Source: Rhodocollybia butyracea (taxonomy: Eukaryota; Basidiomycota; Agaricomycetes; Agaricales; Omphalotaceae). Taken from it: a DNA stretch of 64,000 nt. The stretch's first letter is position 1; every line of letters begins with the position of its first letter. Positions 20,572 to 32,881 of this stretch are shown in pieces. The stretch spans positions 147,923-211,922 of the forward strand of contig JADNRY010000095.1 in the NCBI GenBank assembly GCA_015501585.1, in the 5' to 3' direction. The translations under genes were made by a program, and so were the position numbers. The notes under the pieces were generated by a model. It was not told where the DNA came from. It saw only the letters and a program-made list of their open reading frames with translations, and did no database searches.

Positions 20572-22090
20572 ATGTCTTCATTTACGGCAAAGCTGGTCAT
20601 CAATTGCAATAACGACAGCCTCACCGATGCACTCTCTCTACGATACAAGTTAATAGGCCTTATTGCTCAAACATTTGTCTATGGTTTGTCCACGGGCATT
20701 AATGGTTATTACATCACCCTAATGTTATACTAGGAATTTACACCTGTTTAATGCCCATCTCTACATTCGTTCTGCTGCAAGTGTCCACCTCTCAACCTCT
20801 TTCCTTTCTCTCATAACATTCGGTTAATCCTTCCAGGAAGACGGGTCTTCAAACTTCAATACAGAAATTTCTTCTGGGAATGACAATCTTCATGTATATG
20901 CTATCCAGTGTCCACTGGGTTGTGTCCATCATCAATTTGATGCAATCCATACAGCTTTGGTTTGTGTCCTTGAATCCAGATGAGTGTCCTCCCGATTTTG
21001 TGCCAGTGTTTAGTGCTCTCATGATGGCCAATGTAAGTAACTTGACCCAACTCCAGTCTCAGAGTCCTCTCAGTGTACTGACACCAGTGATTGTAAAATA
21101 CATTGTACTGAATGATATATTATATAGTGCATCTTAAGTGATGGCGTAGTCGTCTGGCGTGCGCGAGTAATATGTAACTCGGACTGGAGCTCAAGGACTC
21201 TCAAGATCCCCGTGGCGATGTTGTGTTGTTTTTCTAGTAAGCCCATCTACATCCTTTACTATCCTGGATCATTTATTAATTGTTGTTAACTACCACAGTC
21301 AGTGTCGCGGCGACAATAATAATACGGATATTACTTGAATCCCCAGAGGCAGGAAGTGATGCTAGGCTTTTCAGAGTGCTATCCAGGGCGCTCGACGTTT
21401 CGCAGATTTTGAATATGGTCTTTTCACTGTTGACAAATCTATTCTCAACATCTATTGTTGGTGTGAAAGCCTGGTAGGTTGCATATTCAAATTTATCAGA
21501 TGATACCTGACTGCACTGGGTGATACTAAAGGAAATATCATCAAAATATCAAGAAGGATTTTGAGTGCTTGCAAGGAAAGAAATCTAAAGCGGATAAAGT
21601 GCTTGTAATACTGGTTGAATCAGGTGTACTCTACACCTTTTTTGGGGTGAGTACATCTATTTTGATGGCCATTGGACATTGCAGATATCGCAGAATTGCT
21701 CAAAAAAAAATACTATTGTAGATTGGCATCTTAATCCCTGCCACATTTATACATCTTCCATCTGGGACGTTAGCGGACATATTCACCCCTGTCGGCTTCC
21801 AAATAGCAGTATGTGGTTCAGGTCATTGTCTAGATCTTTCACTCATCCAATGTTGGAATTATAAATAGGGGATCTACCCCCTAGTTGTCCTGCTCCTAGT
21901 CAACCGAGGTAGCCCACTAAAGAGAAGTGTATTTGCTTCAACAATCCCCATCTCTCTGCCACACATTAGTCAACCTAGAGAGGAATCATACCTGGGAACA
22001 ACAGTTCCATTTGGGGTAGCTGGAACAGTTGGAGCTATGGAGAATCATAGGGAATTGAATATGGCATTGGATACGGGCAGACCACTGTGA
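20572..22090 (+). CDS. Multi-pass fungal membrane protein (GIYP...LLVN family)
   Basis: The ATG at 20572 begins MSSFTAKLVINCNNDSLTDA. At least seven short introns must be removed; donors include GTTTGTCC (20684), GTAAGTAACT (21034), GTAAGCCC (21238), GTAGGTTGC (21474), GTGAGTAC (21649) and GTATGTGG (21810). Exons encode successive hydrophobic helices: LLGMTIFMYMLSSVHWVVSI, then CILSDGVVVWRA after a TATAG acceptor near 21124, then VAATIIIRILL, LLTNLFSTSIVGVKAW, VLVILVESGVLYTFFG, and finally GIYPLVVLLLVNRGSPLKRS with a hydrophilic tail to a TGA at 22088-22090. This order is typical of a large Agaricomycete family of seven-helix-like proteins of unknown function. The exon around 21683-21720 is uncertain (a TAG there must be spliced out). 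Confidence 0.75.
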
Positions 22091-23090
22091 ACGGTCACCC
22101 AAACCAGATACACGCAGTGAGCAAAGGCGGTTACGGCTCTCTGCTTGGCGCTTGAAACCTCTTCCGGACACGCCAAAAGGTGCAAGTGCTACTTTTACAG
22201 ATGGCAGTATATAAGTGATAGGCTGGATCCTGTCATGTCATATGGTTGTAGTGAAGATATATCAATCTCATGTTGCAGCTCATGTTGCAAATCCAACTAG
22301 ACCCAATCAAAACATTGTTGACTGTGATTTGTGAAAAGTGCATGGATGGAAACGGTCGTCGACAGAGGTTGACGGCAACTACAAGTTCCACATCGTCACC
22401 ACCTTCATAAGATACAGACTAAGACCCATACAGTCCATGGGGTAATTATGCATAAGTTAATGATGGATACATCATTATTTTGGGCGAGGGCGCTCACTTA
22501 GCAAGGGGCCTTTTTCAGTTGATGTGGCGTTAGTACCCGTTTCATGATGGTAGAGCAGACAAAGGTGAACTCCGACTTATAAACATCCAAAAGACGCAGA
22601 AAATGCAATTTATTGAACAAACTATGTACATTGGTAGCGAAAGAAACTACATAAGATAAATCCATCAGACAAACGCTCTCCTCGCTGACATGTTGTCCAA
22701 ACATCTGTTAACAGATACCCGAATGAAGCATGCCAAACGTCCTCGAAACTGCCACTGAAGGACAGCCATGTTCTCTGTGATAACGAGGGAGCGCGATTAT
22801 CATCGACTGGATTTGAAGAAGTGGCATTTGTAAAAATGCGAGACTCGGTCAGTTTCTATAAAAAGATCCTGATGAGTATGTTCTAAAGAAATCAGAATGA
22901 GCGAGGCGGGGCTTTATAGTTTTTTTATGAGTGGTCTGTGCGTGGGTCAGATCATGCGGAAGGGCGTCCGCGTCAAGGCCGCAAGAGGCGCTGGCCCTGG
23001 CGCCCGACTCAATAACTACATGCGTACTTCATCCACTCTTCAGCTTCATCGAACACCTTCGGAACGTGAACTGGGACACACCCGACGTAG
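22091..23090. other. Intergenic between membrane gene and F-box array
   Basis: No supported gene. A minus-strand 68-codon frame at 22498-22704 has no recognised motif. A plus-strand frame from 22897 runs into the first copy of the intergenic module and ends CATCRSCKEH at a stop near 23136. Confidence 0.4.
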
Positions 23091-24995
23091 GCCCAGTCGA
23101 CCGTGTGCGACTTGTCGCAGCTGCAAGGAGCATTGAGCTCGAGCTTCGTGTTCAAGTTACTGGTACGTGTATCTCTTCCGTCGTCCTATTCATATTCTGA
23201 AATTGTTCCTTAGATCTGTACTTCTCAAGTCTTACCAGTGCATCTCCTATCCACGGTCGGCCTATTCCTCACGCGCACGAACGGATTCTGGGCAAGAGCA
23301 TAATGCATAAGCTGGAGCGCTAGTGGAGCTCTGGAGCGCTATTGCCTGGCAGGAAAAAGGGAGAGATACTCTGAACGGCGTAGTACGTGTACTTCGATCT
23401 CTCTTTTCGAGTCTGCACTCACTTTGTTGCAGACTACACCTCTATAACACAAGTCCCAGATATCTTACTCGCTGCAACTGTCCTTCAGCTCGCTTGGTCC
23501 TATTTTACGTCCAGCTCTCTGAGTCTCAAGCGCAAGCACCTCACCTTTGGCAACCTTATTTCATCGTACGCTCTACGTTGCGAATTCGACTGTACATTGA
23601 GCCGATAGGACGTTTGATACACAACATCCAGAGTCCAAGATTTTTTTTTCGAAGTCCCAGGGATACATCTTCTCTACATGAGGTTTCGGCGTGTATAGTC
23701 GTAATGATATCGTAGTTGAGCAGCTCAGCTCAACTGCCGTATCATTACGACGTTATGCGCCAGGCCACCTGTGTAAAAAGGATCTTGCCACTGTTTCCAA
23801 GGCAAGCGGCTTCCAAGTAACTTCAATCGATACAGGCTTAGGGATATACTGCAATGTTATCGTGTGCTACTTTTAATCGGCTCAAGCCAGTGTCGTGCTT
23901 GCGTGTGGTATCTTCTCCGTCGTCCTATTCTCAATCATCTCTGCTCTTAGAACAGCACTTTTGAGTCTCAAGGCCTCGTCGTTAACGCGTTATACACCGC
24001 CAATCTAGTCCCGGGATTCCGACCACGAAGATATTCTTGTGGAGGAGTCGGAGAGCATGATGGGCGTGTCTCGCTCGTGGAACTTGTTTTTGTAAAATAA
24101 TATATGTTCACGTACGACCCGCGATATCGATACATATGAATATGTGCCCAGTCCAGAGTTCCCTATGCTTACACTACCTCGCACGCCAGATATTTCGCTC
24201 GCCAACTGTCCTTTCGCCTAGATCTCATCCGGTTTCTCAGACTCCCAAGCACATATACCTCAGCTTCAGCGCAGCTGAGGTTACGAGAACCTCTCAATAT
24301 TCAATTTCGAGCCGGTCCCACACGTCCACGCACTCCTCCTCTTCCTACCATCCTTTCCACCCTAGATATCGGCGAGCGGCTTCAGTCGGCACTATCCAGG
24401 TGTTGTTCGTGTGCCCTGATGCAATCTCTTCCAAGGGACTGGACTGGTGATCGCGTTCGTGTGTCCATTTTAACTTCATCGTCTACCGTAGCATGACATG
24501 TCGCAAGTAATTCAGGTTAACGTTCATCGTTCATGTCTTGCGCTTCAGGGAAGCATCTAGCGGTGGAGATGTCGTGTTACGAATGTACCATGCGTGTGGT
24601 CAATGGAACGACATTTATCTTCATATTTCCCTCGTTCATTTTGTATCATGTAATACACTCCACTTGCTAAGCTCACATTCCGCCCAGCCAAAGTTGGAGG
24701 TTTGGTTTGATTTCGTACATATTAGAAATACCTAATGTGAGATGATCAAGTATTATCGTATTTTGGTTCAAACCTACTACTACTATACTGTCCAGTACTC
24801 GACATCTTCACTATCTCTATCAGTCACGATCACCTGGGCATTGAACGTCGAACCACCAATGGTGCAATGGCTCATGAGTCACAATTGAGCAAGCCCAGTA
24901 CCTTCTAGTCGTGATACAATTGAATGTAATTAAAGATGGTTACAACAAAATGAGGACTGGAGCCTTCATCCTCGACTTGGCGGTTTGGAATGAGT
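23091..24995 (+). repeat. Intergenic module copies left of the F-box array
   Basis: This is the first occurrence of the degenerate module that recurs through the array. Ordered landmarks are TGTGCGACTTGTCGC (23117), GTGTATCTCTTCCGTCGTCC (23168), AGTACGTGTACTTCGATCTC followed by a TTTGTTGCAG acceptor-like site (about 23381-23430), CTTATTTCATCGTACGCTCT (about 23558), and a second partial copy from about 23900. A further block near 24380-24640 (ATCTCTTCCAAGGGACTGGA... and GGGAAGCATCTAGCGG) recurs at 43880, 50950 and 59140. Frames are not conserved between copies. Confidence 0.6.
23640..23735 (-). pseudogene. F-box exon-1 relic
   Basis: The minus strand reads LLNYDIITTIHAETSCRED and then a degraded stretch, matching the start of exon 1 of the neighbouring F-box genes (MLNYDVITLICAEVSGKKD at 26499). 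The ATG has become CTG, and homology stops after about 30 codons. It is too short to function. Confidence 0.65.
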
Positions 24996-26499
24996 CTAAA
25001 AATTTTTGCACCTGTTTCCAACCATCACCAGGGCCCCTAGCTTCCACAAGGTTTGGAAAGATCTGATACAAGCCAAGTGCCATAACGTATGCAGTCGATG
25101 AAGCAGTCTCCTCATCGGATGAAAAGCTGTATAAAGGATGTGTAGAGATGGTAGGGGGATCTGAATCGCAGTTGTCCGAAATTCAATAGAGTCGATTGGA
25201 TAGCAAAGACTCTGCAAATTCGGACAATGCCTAGCAAAATACACCAAAGATTCAAGAGCTGAGATGTCAGCACTCGAAGACAGGGATAGGTCTTGGAGAT
25301 GAGGCCATGCACAAGCAATTTGAACCGTGTTCTCGTCTGACAAGGGTAATGGAATGTCATAAAAGAGGACTTCAAGCTTTTTCAGCTCCAACAGCGGTTT
25401 AAATAATAACCAAAGCCGTAGCTCAGCGAAATTTAATAGTAGTAGAGATGAAAATGCCCCCGTTTCAATGCATAAATTCCGAAGAAATGGAAAGGATGAG
25501 AGGAGATGAGTAATGGCGGCGATATCGGCGGCAACATCATCCAGAGGCTGGTCCACAGCAGGTTCACCAGAGGTCAGAAATTCATCATGCTCTGGCGCAG
25601 GTAGAAAATAAATGTACAGATGCTCCAGTGCTTGAGGTCTAGCGACTGCTAAAAATTTGCGGATGTCGTAAGTTGAACCTTGGAGTTCAATATCTGTCAA
25701 CGAAGGGAATCCACTCTCAACGCCTGTGTAATCGAGAACGATTCCCCGAGGGAACGTCAAAGAGAGAGTGGTCAAGCTCGGTAATAAGGCTAAAGCTTGA
25801 ATCAAGTCCATCTCCAGCTGAGACAGGTCTCTCGCCTCGAAGGATTCCAAAGCCAAGAGACGCCTTACTGAAAGCGACATGCCAGAATAAGTATACCCAT
25901 ACAGAGTCATAGATTTCAGTCCTGGACTCTTCGAAACAAGAAGGGCCAGGGAAGGTCCCAAGTCAGAGCTTGGACCGAGTCCTGAGGTTGTTGTCCCATA
26001 ACGAGGCCAAAAAACCACCTGCAGGCTGGCGGCCAAGAAGATCGTGAATGCGTTTGAGATGCATAACCTTGGGTTAAGGTGAAGCGTTCTGAGCTTTGGG
26101 AAGATGGGTTTTTCTTTTCCAAGGTATGCGTACACAGAGTCATGTACAGTCGGCCTTTGCGAGGAGAAAAATTCCGACTTGTCGTCGAATTCGCGGACAC
26201 GAGAAGTATAAACACGTAGGCGATCCCAGGACGATGGAGCGATTGGCCGCGAAAACATCTTGTATCATCATAAGCAAACATTGAGCCGATGTAGTATGTT
26301 CTACACGCACCTTATTCCCATTGACCAGGGTGGTTTCTGGGAGAACCGACAACAAAGGCTCCATATCCTCTATCTTCTTCCACAAAACATTCAAAGCGGG
26401 TTCAAGGAACCAGTGTTTTGAAGCAAGTCCCAAGTGCAGAAGGTCTTTTTTTCCCGAGACTTCGGCGCATATAAGCGTTATAACATCATAGTTGAGCAT
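24996..26499 (-). CDS. F-box/LRR protein 1, frameshifted C-terminus
   Basis: Exon 1 (26499-26311) encodes a 63-residue F-box-like N-terminus (MLNYDVITLICAEVSG...LLHLGLASKHWFLEPALNVLW). A 52-nt intron (26310-26259) runs GTGCGTGTAG...ATACAAG. Exon 2 (26258-24996) starts MFSRPIAPSSWDRLRVYTSR and carries irregular leucine-rich repeats (LxxLxLxF, about residues 130-400). In the family the protein ends with a GLYQ(I/M)FPNLV motif. Here that motif is present in the DNA but in another frame: compared with the copy at 32882, one base is missing from a C run near 25154-25160, so the last 50 or so residues are replaced and translation stops at 24996. It may be partly functional. F-box proteins usually bind Skp1 through the N-terminus and substrates through the repeats. 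This one was not identified beyond the family. Confidence 0.8.
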
Positions 26500-28318
26500 A
26501 CTTAATCGCTTCGCAGACTCTGGCTAGCAGTTGAGAATGAGAGTTTACAGCACGTGACAAATCGGCAGTGAAGTAGTAATTTCGTAATTTCGTATCCGAC
26601 GAAATTCTTGCGCATATTTTCTCGATATCCACTGCCAATCTCTCTTTCATCTCCGAAGTCTTTAGCATCGCTGCTCAATGAGTCCACGAAACGGACTGAG
26701 GATGTCTTTGGACAATCCATCATTGTAAGGGTTTTTGTTTGGCATGTCCAGGTACTCACTCTTCAGTACTTCAGTCCGGACGTCAAAGAGCGAGTTGCGC
26801 ACTACACACTCGGCTCTCGTTAACATTCGTCAAGCCAGGTTATGAGCATTTCTAAGAATGGTAATTGTGACCACCCATTATCAGCCTTTATCATATCTTA
26901 CCAGAGAAATAGTATCGTGACATAAATGGTTGTGCGATTCAACGTGAGTGACAGTTCTGAGTCTTAGGCTTGCACTTGTCGATCTTACTGGTACCAGTGT
27001 ATCTCTTATCCACAGCCGGTCTAGTCCTCACGCATGAATGGATTTTGGAGAGGGCGTAATGCATAAGCTAGTGGATCTCTGGAGCTAGGAAAAGGAAGAA
27101 AAGGTTGTATGATACACTTGTGAACGGCGTAGTACGTGTGCGTCGCTCTCTCTTTTCCAGTCTGAACCCACTTTGTCGTTGCAGACTATACTCCTGTATC
27201 ACAAACCCCAGGTATCTCACTCGCTGGAATTGTCCTTTCATCAGCTCGCTAGTCTCAAGTACAAGCACCTCAGCGCTCAAGCGCTCAATGCTGTACGTTA
27301 CAAATTCGACATTGAGCTGATAGGACGTTTGATACATGCACTATCCTCTTCCCATTTACCAGGGCTTCCGGGAGAAAAGACAACAACGGCTCTATATTAC
27401 TTAACTTCTTATGATAATATTATGGTGTATGTGTACCCGATCTCTCTCTACGAATACTTTCCGAGTCTGCACATACTTTGTTTCGTGATACTCCGATACA
27501 TTATGGATTTGTACACCCTATACATCTGATACACAACACAACCTCCCAGATATCTTGCTCACGAACTGTTTTGTCAGTTCGTCAGCGCGCCTAGTCCTAG
27601 TTCTCATTCTCATTCTGTTTTTATGAGTCTCAAGCACAAGCGCTTGGAGCGATGCACCGGTATCTTATCGTACCGCTATAGGCTAACTCCAATCAAGTCC
27701 ATCTGAGAAAAGTGCTGGACCGCTGAAGGTGTAACTGTCAGCTTTTCACTGTTGAGAGTTACGGGTCAAATACCGTCTTGATTGTTACAGTGCTATATCG
27801 TCTCTCGTTCATCCTCCCCCGATCTCAGTACTCAAAGAGTACACAAAGCGGACCGAAACTGTCTGTGGGCGATGAGAGTATTTTTGTTGAGGGTTCGTGC
27901 AGCTCTTTGATCCACCCCTCACCTCTTCCTGTGCAGACTATCGTATCACTCTGAAGGGTATGTACGAAGTTGGGAGTCTTGTCTGCAGCTGATTAAGTTG
28001 ATTTCGCAGGGGACTTGAGACAAAATGGGCCACCTCTGCGCATGATCTCTGCAGTTGATTTCAGATTTCAAATCTCTTCATAGATTCTTGGAACTCTTGG
28101 AACGTTCCGGGAATGATATGTTAGCGGAAACACCAGCTTGTCGGTGCGCATATGGATCTGGATTATGCAGTCACCAGGGCATTGAACTCTCAATATATGT
28201 ACATATACGTTACTTTGACCAGTTTTAGTACTTACGTTAAGCAAGCTTATACTTCATTTCAATACGGCACCGAAAATCATTAGATGCATCATTGGTTTTG
28301 AATGAGTTTTATACTATT
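26500..28318 (+). repeat. Intergenic module copies between F-box loci 1 and 2
   Basis: Module landmarks recur at about 26690 (ACGAAACGGACTGAGGATGT), 27000-27090 (TATCCACAGCCGGTCTAGTC), 27121-27330 (GGCGTAGTACGTGTGC... to CTGTACGTTACAAATTCG) and 27430-27680. The sequence is degenerate, with no conserved frame. A short F-box exon-1 relic lies at 27345-27400. Confidence 0.55.
27345..27400 (-). pseudogene. F-box exon-1 relic (short)
   Basis: The plus-strand text CCATTTACCAGGGCTTCCGG followed by GAGAAAAGACAACAACGGCT corresponds to the end of exon 1 in the F-box genes (family reading: LLSVLPETTLVNGK on the minus strand). Only about 55 bp remain. Confidence 0.55.
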
Positions 28319-29752
28319 TTATGTGCCCCAGTGTCCAATGTTAACCTTTGAAGGATAATGCACAAGGTTTGGAAAAATCTGAGATAAACCTAGTGCAATA
28401 TCATAGCCATCTATCGCCTTAATCACCTTATCGGTCGCAAAAGTGTGTAAAGGATGGGAAAAAGGAGTAGGAGTAATCGGAGGAGTGGCTGCATTTGGAT
28501 TGGATAGTAAAGTTTCTCCAAAGCTGGACAATGACTAGCGAAATGCGCCAAAGATTCAAGAGATAATAAGCCATCACCTGAACACAGAGATAAATCTTTG
28601 ATATGAGGCCATGCAATTCTGACTGTCTCCTGGTCTTATATGAGTAATGGAATGCCATAACGGAGGAATTCAAGCCTTTTCAGCTCCAACAGTGGTTCGT
28701 ATATCAACTAAAGCTGTAGCGCATTGAGATCCTTTGCTAACGATGATACCCATGCCTCCTCAATCACTAAATCCCGCAGGAAAGGAAAGGTTGGGAGAAG
28801 ACGAGTAGTGAGTGTAATATCTAGAGGAGACAAGTCCACAACATGTGTGGCTCTCCAATGAAAGAGCAAATCCTGTAGTGCTTGAGAGCTGACGACCGCT
28901 AAAACTTTGCGTGTGTCGGAAGTTGATCCCCAAAGGACAACTTTTGTCAACGATGGGAATCCGCTTTCAATACCCGCATAATCAAGAGCGATCCCGGCAG
29001 GTATTGCCAAAGAGAGATAGGTCAACTTTGGCAGTAAGGCAATAGCCTGGATAAAATCCACCTCCAGGTGAGACGGGTACATCACCGAAAGGGATTCCAA
29101 ACCCAAGAGGCACCTTAGTGAAAGCGACAGTCCAGAATAAGTATACTCACGGAGAGTCAAAGACTTGAGTCCCGGACTCGTTGAACAAGATGGGCCAGGG
29201 AAGGTCCCAAGTCAGAGTTTAGATCAACCTCTGACCAAAAATTACGGGGCCCCGAAACCACCTGCAGACTGGTAGCCAAGAAGAGCGTATATTTGTTCGA
29301 GTTGCATAAACGAGGGCTAAGGTGAAGCGATCTAAGCTTTGGGAAGATAGGTTTTCCTTTGCCAAGGTCCATCCACACGGAGTGAAGTACATTCAGCTCG
29401 CTCTCCCCGGGAGGTGAGGAGAATTTGCGGACATGGGAGGTGTAGAAATGTAGACGATCCCAAGACGATGGATCAATTGGTCTCGTAAACATCTGGTATC
29501 ATTGTCAGTGAAAATTGAGCTGATGGCATGGGTGATCTGCACATACCTTCATCCCGCTGGTTAGGGTGGACGCTTCTGGGAGAACCGACAACACCGGCTC
29601 TATACCCACTATACTCTTCCACATAGTATCCAAAGCGGGTTCAAGGAATATCCTCGATACAAGCGCCAGGGACAGAAGATCCTTTGGAATGGGTTGCCAA
29701 ACTTGTCCATTATTTCAGCACATATCACCCTAATAAGATCGTCGTTGAGCAT
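28319..29752 (-). pseudogene. F-box/LRR pseudogene 2
   Basis: It is homologous along its whole length to the intact loci. Exon 1 begins at 29752 (MLNDDLIRVICAEIMDKFGN) but loses one base after GGCAACCCA, shifting the frame before the LLSLGLAS core. The intron (29546-29493, 54 nt, GTATGTGC...ACCAG) is at the family position. Exon 2 begins MFTRPIDPSSWDRLHFYTSH and shifts frame near 29170, where the family has LVSKSPGLKSL. It continues in another frame (28708-29160) to LQL, where the conserved Trp codon of LQLWSIFEPLLEL is TAG. Further shifts scramble the C-terminus (28319-28673). Several independent lesions make this a clear pseudogene. Confidence 0.88.
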
Positions 29753-30416
29753 GATCGCAGGACAGATGAGAGCAAGGGCGTAGTTCACGAAGAAAGAGGC
29801 GCTCCGGGCGTATAATAATTCCTCGACTGCTTCCACCTTCATGAGTTGGAATCTTGCGCAGAGGCGAGCGGCCTCACCCAACACAGACCCAGCTGTCCGT
29901 CTGCCACATGTCAGCGCTAGTCAGCATGCCATAGTTGCAAGCAACATTAAGCTTGTATGTTCAGGTTACTGGTACGCTATCTTTTGCGTCGTCCTATTAT
30001 GCATATTCCGAATGGTTTTTTCCTTTAGATCTGCACTTCTCGAGCCTTTCCAGTGTACCTCTTATCCACGGCCGGTCTAGTCTTCACAAGGGATCATAAC
30101 GCAAGTTAGCGGGTGGCGCTCTGGAGCTATTGCCAGGAAAACTTAGGGATAAGGTTGCACGATACTATGAACGGCGTAGTACGTGTACCGCGATCTTCCT
30201 TTTCGAGTCTGAACTCGCTTTGTTTTTGCAGACTGTACTCCTGTATCCCAAGTCCCAGATATCTTACTCGCTGTAACTGTCCTCTCGTTAGCTTGCCTAG
30301 TTTACATCCAGCTCTCTGCGTCTCAAGCACCAGCACCTCAGCGCTCAGTTTCGGCAACGTTTAGCTTATTGTACGCTCAGGAGTTCGCCTGTACATTGTG
30401 CGGATAGGCCGTTTGC
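29753..30416 (+). repeat. Intergenic module copies between F-box locus 2 and relics
   Basis: Module landmarks: TGTTCAGGTTACTGGTACGC near 29958, CTTATCCACGGCCGGTCTAG near 30060, GGCGTAGTACGTGTACCGCG near 30173, and a TTTGTTTTTGCAG acceptor-like site near 30230. No open frame is conserved with the other copies. Confidence 0.55.
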
Positions 30417-30782
30417 TGACGTGCACCTTCTTGCCATTCGCCAGGGTTTCCGGGATCCGGGAAAACCGACGACAACGACTCGGTGGTACTTGGATTCTTG
30501 CAAAAGCATTCAGAGCCGGCTCAAGAATTCTTGTTAAGGCCTTTTGAAGCTGTCCCAGGGACATATCTCTATACCAGGTTTCGGTGCATATAGTCGTAAT
30601 GACACAGTAGCTGGGCTGCACCTTCTTCCCTTCCCGGAGAACTGACAACAACGACTCTATAGTACTTACCTTCTTCCACGAAACTTCCAAGAAACTTTTT
30701 TTCAAGCATGTCCCTGGAATAGAACATCTTCTTTATGCGAGGTTTCGGCGCATATATTTTTAATGATGTCGTAGTTGAGCAT
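30417..30782 (-). pseudogene. Two tandem F-box exon-1 relics
   Basis: Two degraded copies of F-box exon 1 lie head-to-tail on the minus strand. The upstream one starts at 30782 (MLNYDIIKNICAETSHKED), then shifts and ends near 30603 with VSWKKVSTIESLLSVLREGK. The next starts immediately (YCVITTICTETWYRDMSLGQ), includes RILEPALNAF and ends near 30417 with RIPETLANGKK followed by the usual GTGCACGT donor. Neither is followed by an exon 2. So exon 1 alone was duplicated, or the exon-2 parts were lost. Confidence 0.75.
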
Positions 30783-32881
30783 TTGAGCTCAGCTCCTGTG
30801 TCATTACCACTATATGCGCCGAACCGCATGTTTAAAACGGTGCGGCCACTGTTTCCAAGGCAAAGTGGCCTCAGAAGTGCCTTCAATGAATACAGGCCGA
30901 GGGATATATTCCGATGTTGTCAGTGTGCGACTTGTAAAAGGCGTAAGAAGCATCGAGCTTGCGTGCTTTAGGTACTGGTATGTGTATCTTCTCCGTCGTT
31001 CTATTCGTGAATCATCTCTTCTCTAGGACTGCACTTCTCGAGCCTCAAGGCCTCACCGTCGCCAATCCACGGCCGATCTAGTCCCGGGGTTTCCGACGCC
31101 GAACAGATTCTTGTGACGGAGTCGGAGAGCATGATCGTTAGTGGATTGCTAGTGGAACTATGCGATAGTTTGAGGCCTGCGTAGTATGTGTACCCCGATC
31201 TTTTTGAATGCTTTTGAGTCTGAACACACTTTGTTTCTGCAGAATGTGATTGTTCACATACGAGCCGTGATATCGATACGTTCCCGGTTCACTGGGTCTC
31301 AAGTATAAGCTTCAGGCCTCAGCGGTCAGCTTCGGCAACGTTATTTTATCGTATGCTCTACGATTCCCGTCTTTTGAGCTTGTAAAGGGAGTCGGGATTA
31401 GATTTGCTAGTGAGTGTATGATAGAATGAAGGCTGGCGTGGTACATTTACCTCTTCGAATGGTTTCCGAGTTCTGAACATACTTTGTTTGTGCAGAACAT
31501 GCTCCTGTACCCGTTCGAATACTTGGGTATATATGAATTTGTATCACCTTAATATTTCGGTCGCTGCAACTGTCCGTTCATCAACTCACCTAGTCCTTAT
31601 GGTTCTCATGCAGTTTCTCTGTGTCTCAAGCGCCAGCAACTCAGCTTCACACACTGTTATCGCAAACTCTCAGTATCTCAAATTCAAGACTGAGGAAAGT
31701 GCTGGGGCGCTGGAGTCTAGTTTTCAGCATTCCTCTATTACGTGTCACGCATTAAGCTTCAAGCTTCGTATACGCGGTACCCCTCCTGTACTCCCCTGCT
31801 ATTGCAAGTCTATGAAACCGACTGACGTCTTTGGTCCGATGATTTTGTACGCGGTGGTGATACATGGTAAAGCGTTTTTGTCGAGCGGTTGCGCTCAATA
31901 CTCCCTCCACGGTCCTTAATGGATATGTACGACACTGGGTGTGTTGTTCAGTTTAGGCAATATTTGTCACTTGACTTTACTTTTTCTTTGTTACCGGGCC
32001 ATTTTGACAAACTGAAAGTAGCCAAGCTGGAGTACGATGCATGGTACTTTTTTTTCCTAACCGACTTGTTTTGTTCACTTGCCCAAGAACATACTTATTT
32101 CTGGTATTCTTTAGTTCCTACTCATCTCCACTGTCTCGCATCTTAGTGTGTACAATGCTTTTTTATATATATGTATATTCTCTTATTTCCTTCTTTCCTT
32201 TCGCTGCCCTTTGCTACGTTTAGCCACTAGATCATTGGCTCTTACGAGTCGAGTGAAAAAGGGGTTCTCAAGTGATTTCCCAACGAATTGCGGACTTGTT
32301 GCGGCCAGTAAAGGCGATACAGGTAGTATGGGCCCTTGTACCCGTCGAAATCAATTTCGATAGATCTCGTCAAGCAATTTATAAGACACGACACTTGTCG
32401 AGTAGTCTCTCTATGTCACCCTCCTCTTGTGCAACTACAGCTTAACCATGCAGTCTCCTTTGGCGACTTGCTCGACGACGTTCAAGTTCACTACAGACCG
32501 AGGATGGTAATGATTTTCTCTCTCATTGTAAAGTGCTTTGTTGAGTGCTCACGCTTGACGCTCTCAGCCTTTTGGCCCGTGTACTACGCTCCACCTGCTA
32601 AGCTCACATTACGCCCAGTACAAAGCTGAGGGGTTTGATTTGATTCCGTGCATATATATGTGGGGTGAGCAAGTGTTATCATATTTAATTTTGAGTTCAA
32701 ACTTACTACTCATACCTATGTGCTCGACATCTCCCTCATCTCTATCAGCCACCTGGGGATTGAACCACCAATGTTTCAATAGCTCAAGAGTTACAATTAG
32801 GCAAGCCCGGTACCTTCAAGTCATGTACAATCAGATATAATTAGCAATGGGCTACAAAAAACTGAGGACTGCAGCCTTGAC
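30783..32881 (+). repeat. Intergenic module copies between relics and F-box gene 3
   Basis: There are several module segments. Near 30919 TGTGCGACTTGTAAAAGGCG reads CATCKRRKKHRAC. A GTATCTTCTCCGTCGTTC segment follows near 30983, and GTATGTGTACCCCGATCTTT near 31185. From about 31438 to 31960 a longer copy gives an accidental 143-codon plus-strand frame. Around 32140-32880 the sequence is AT-richer with no protein-like frame. Confidence 0.55.
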
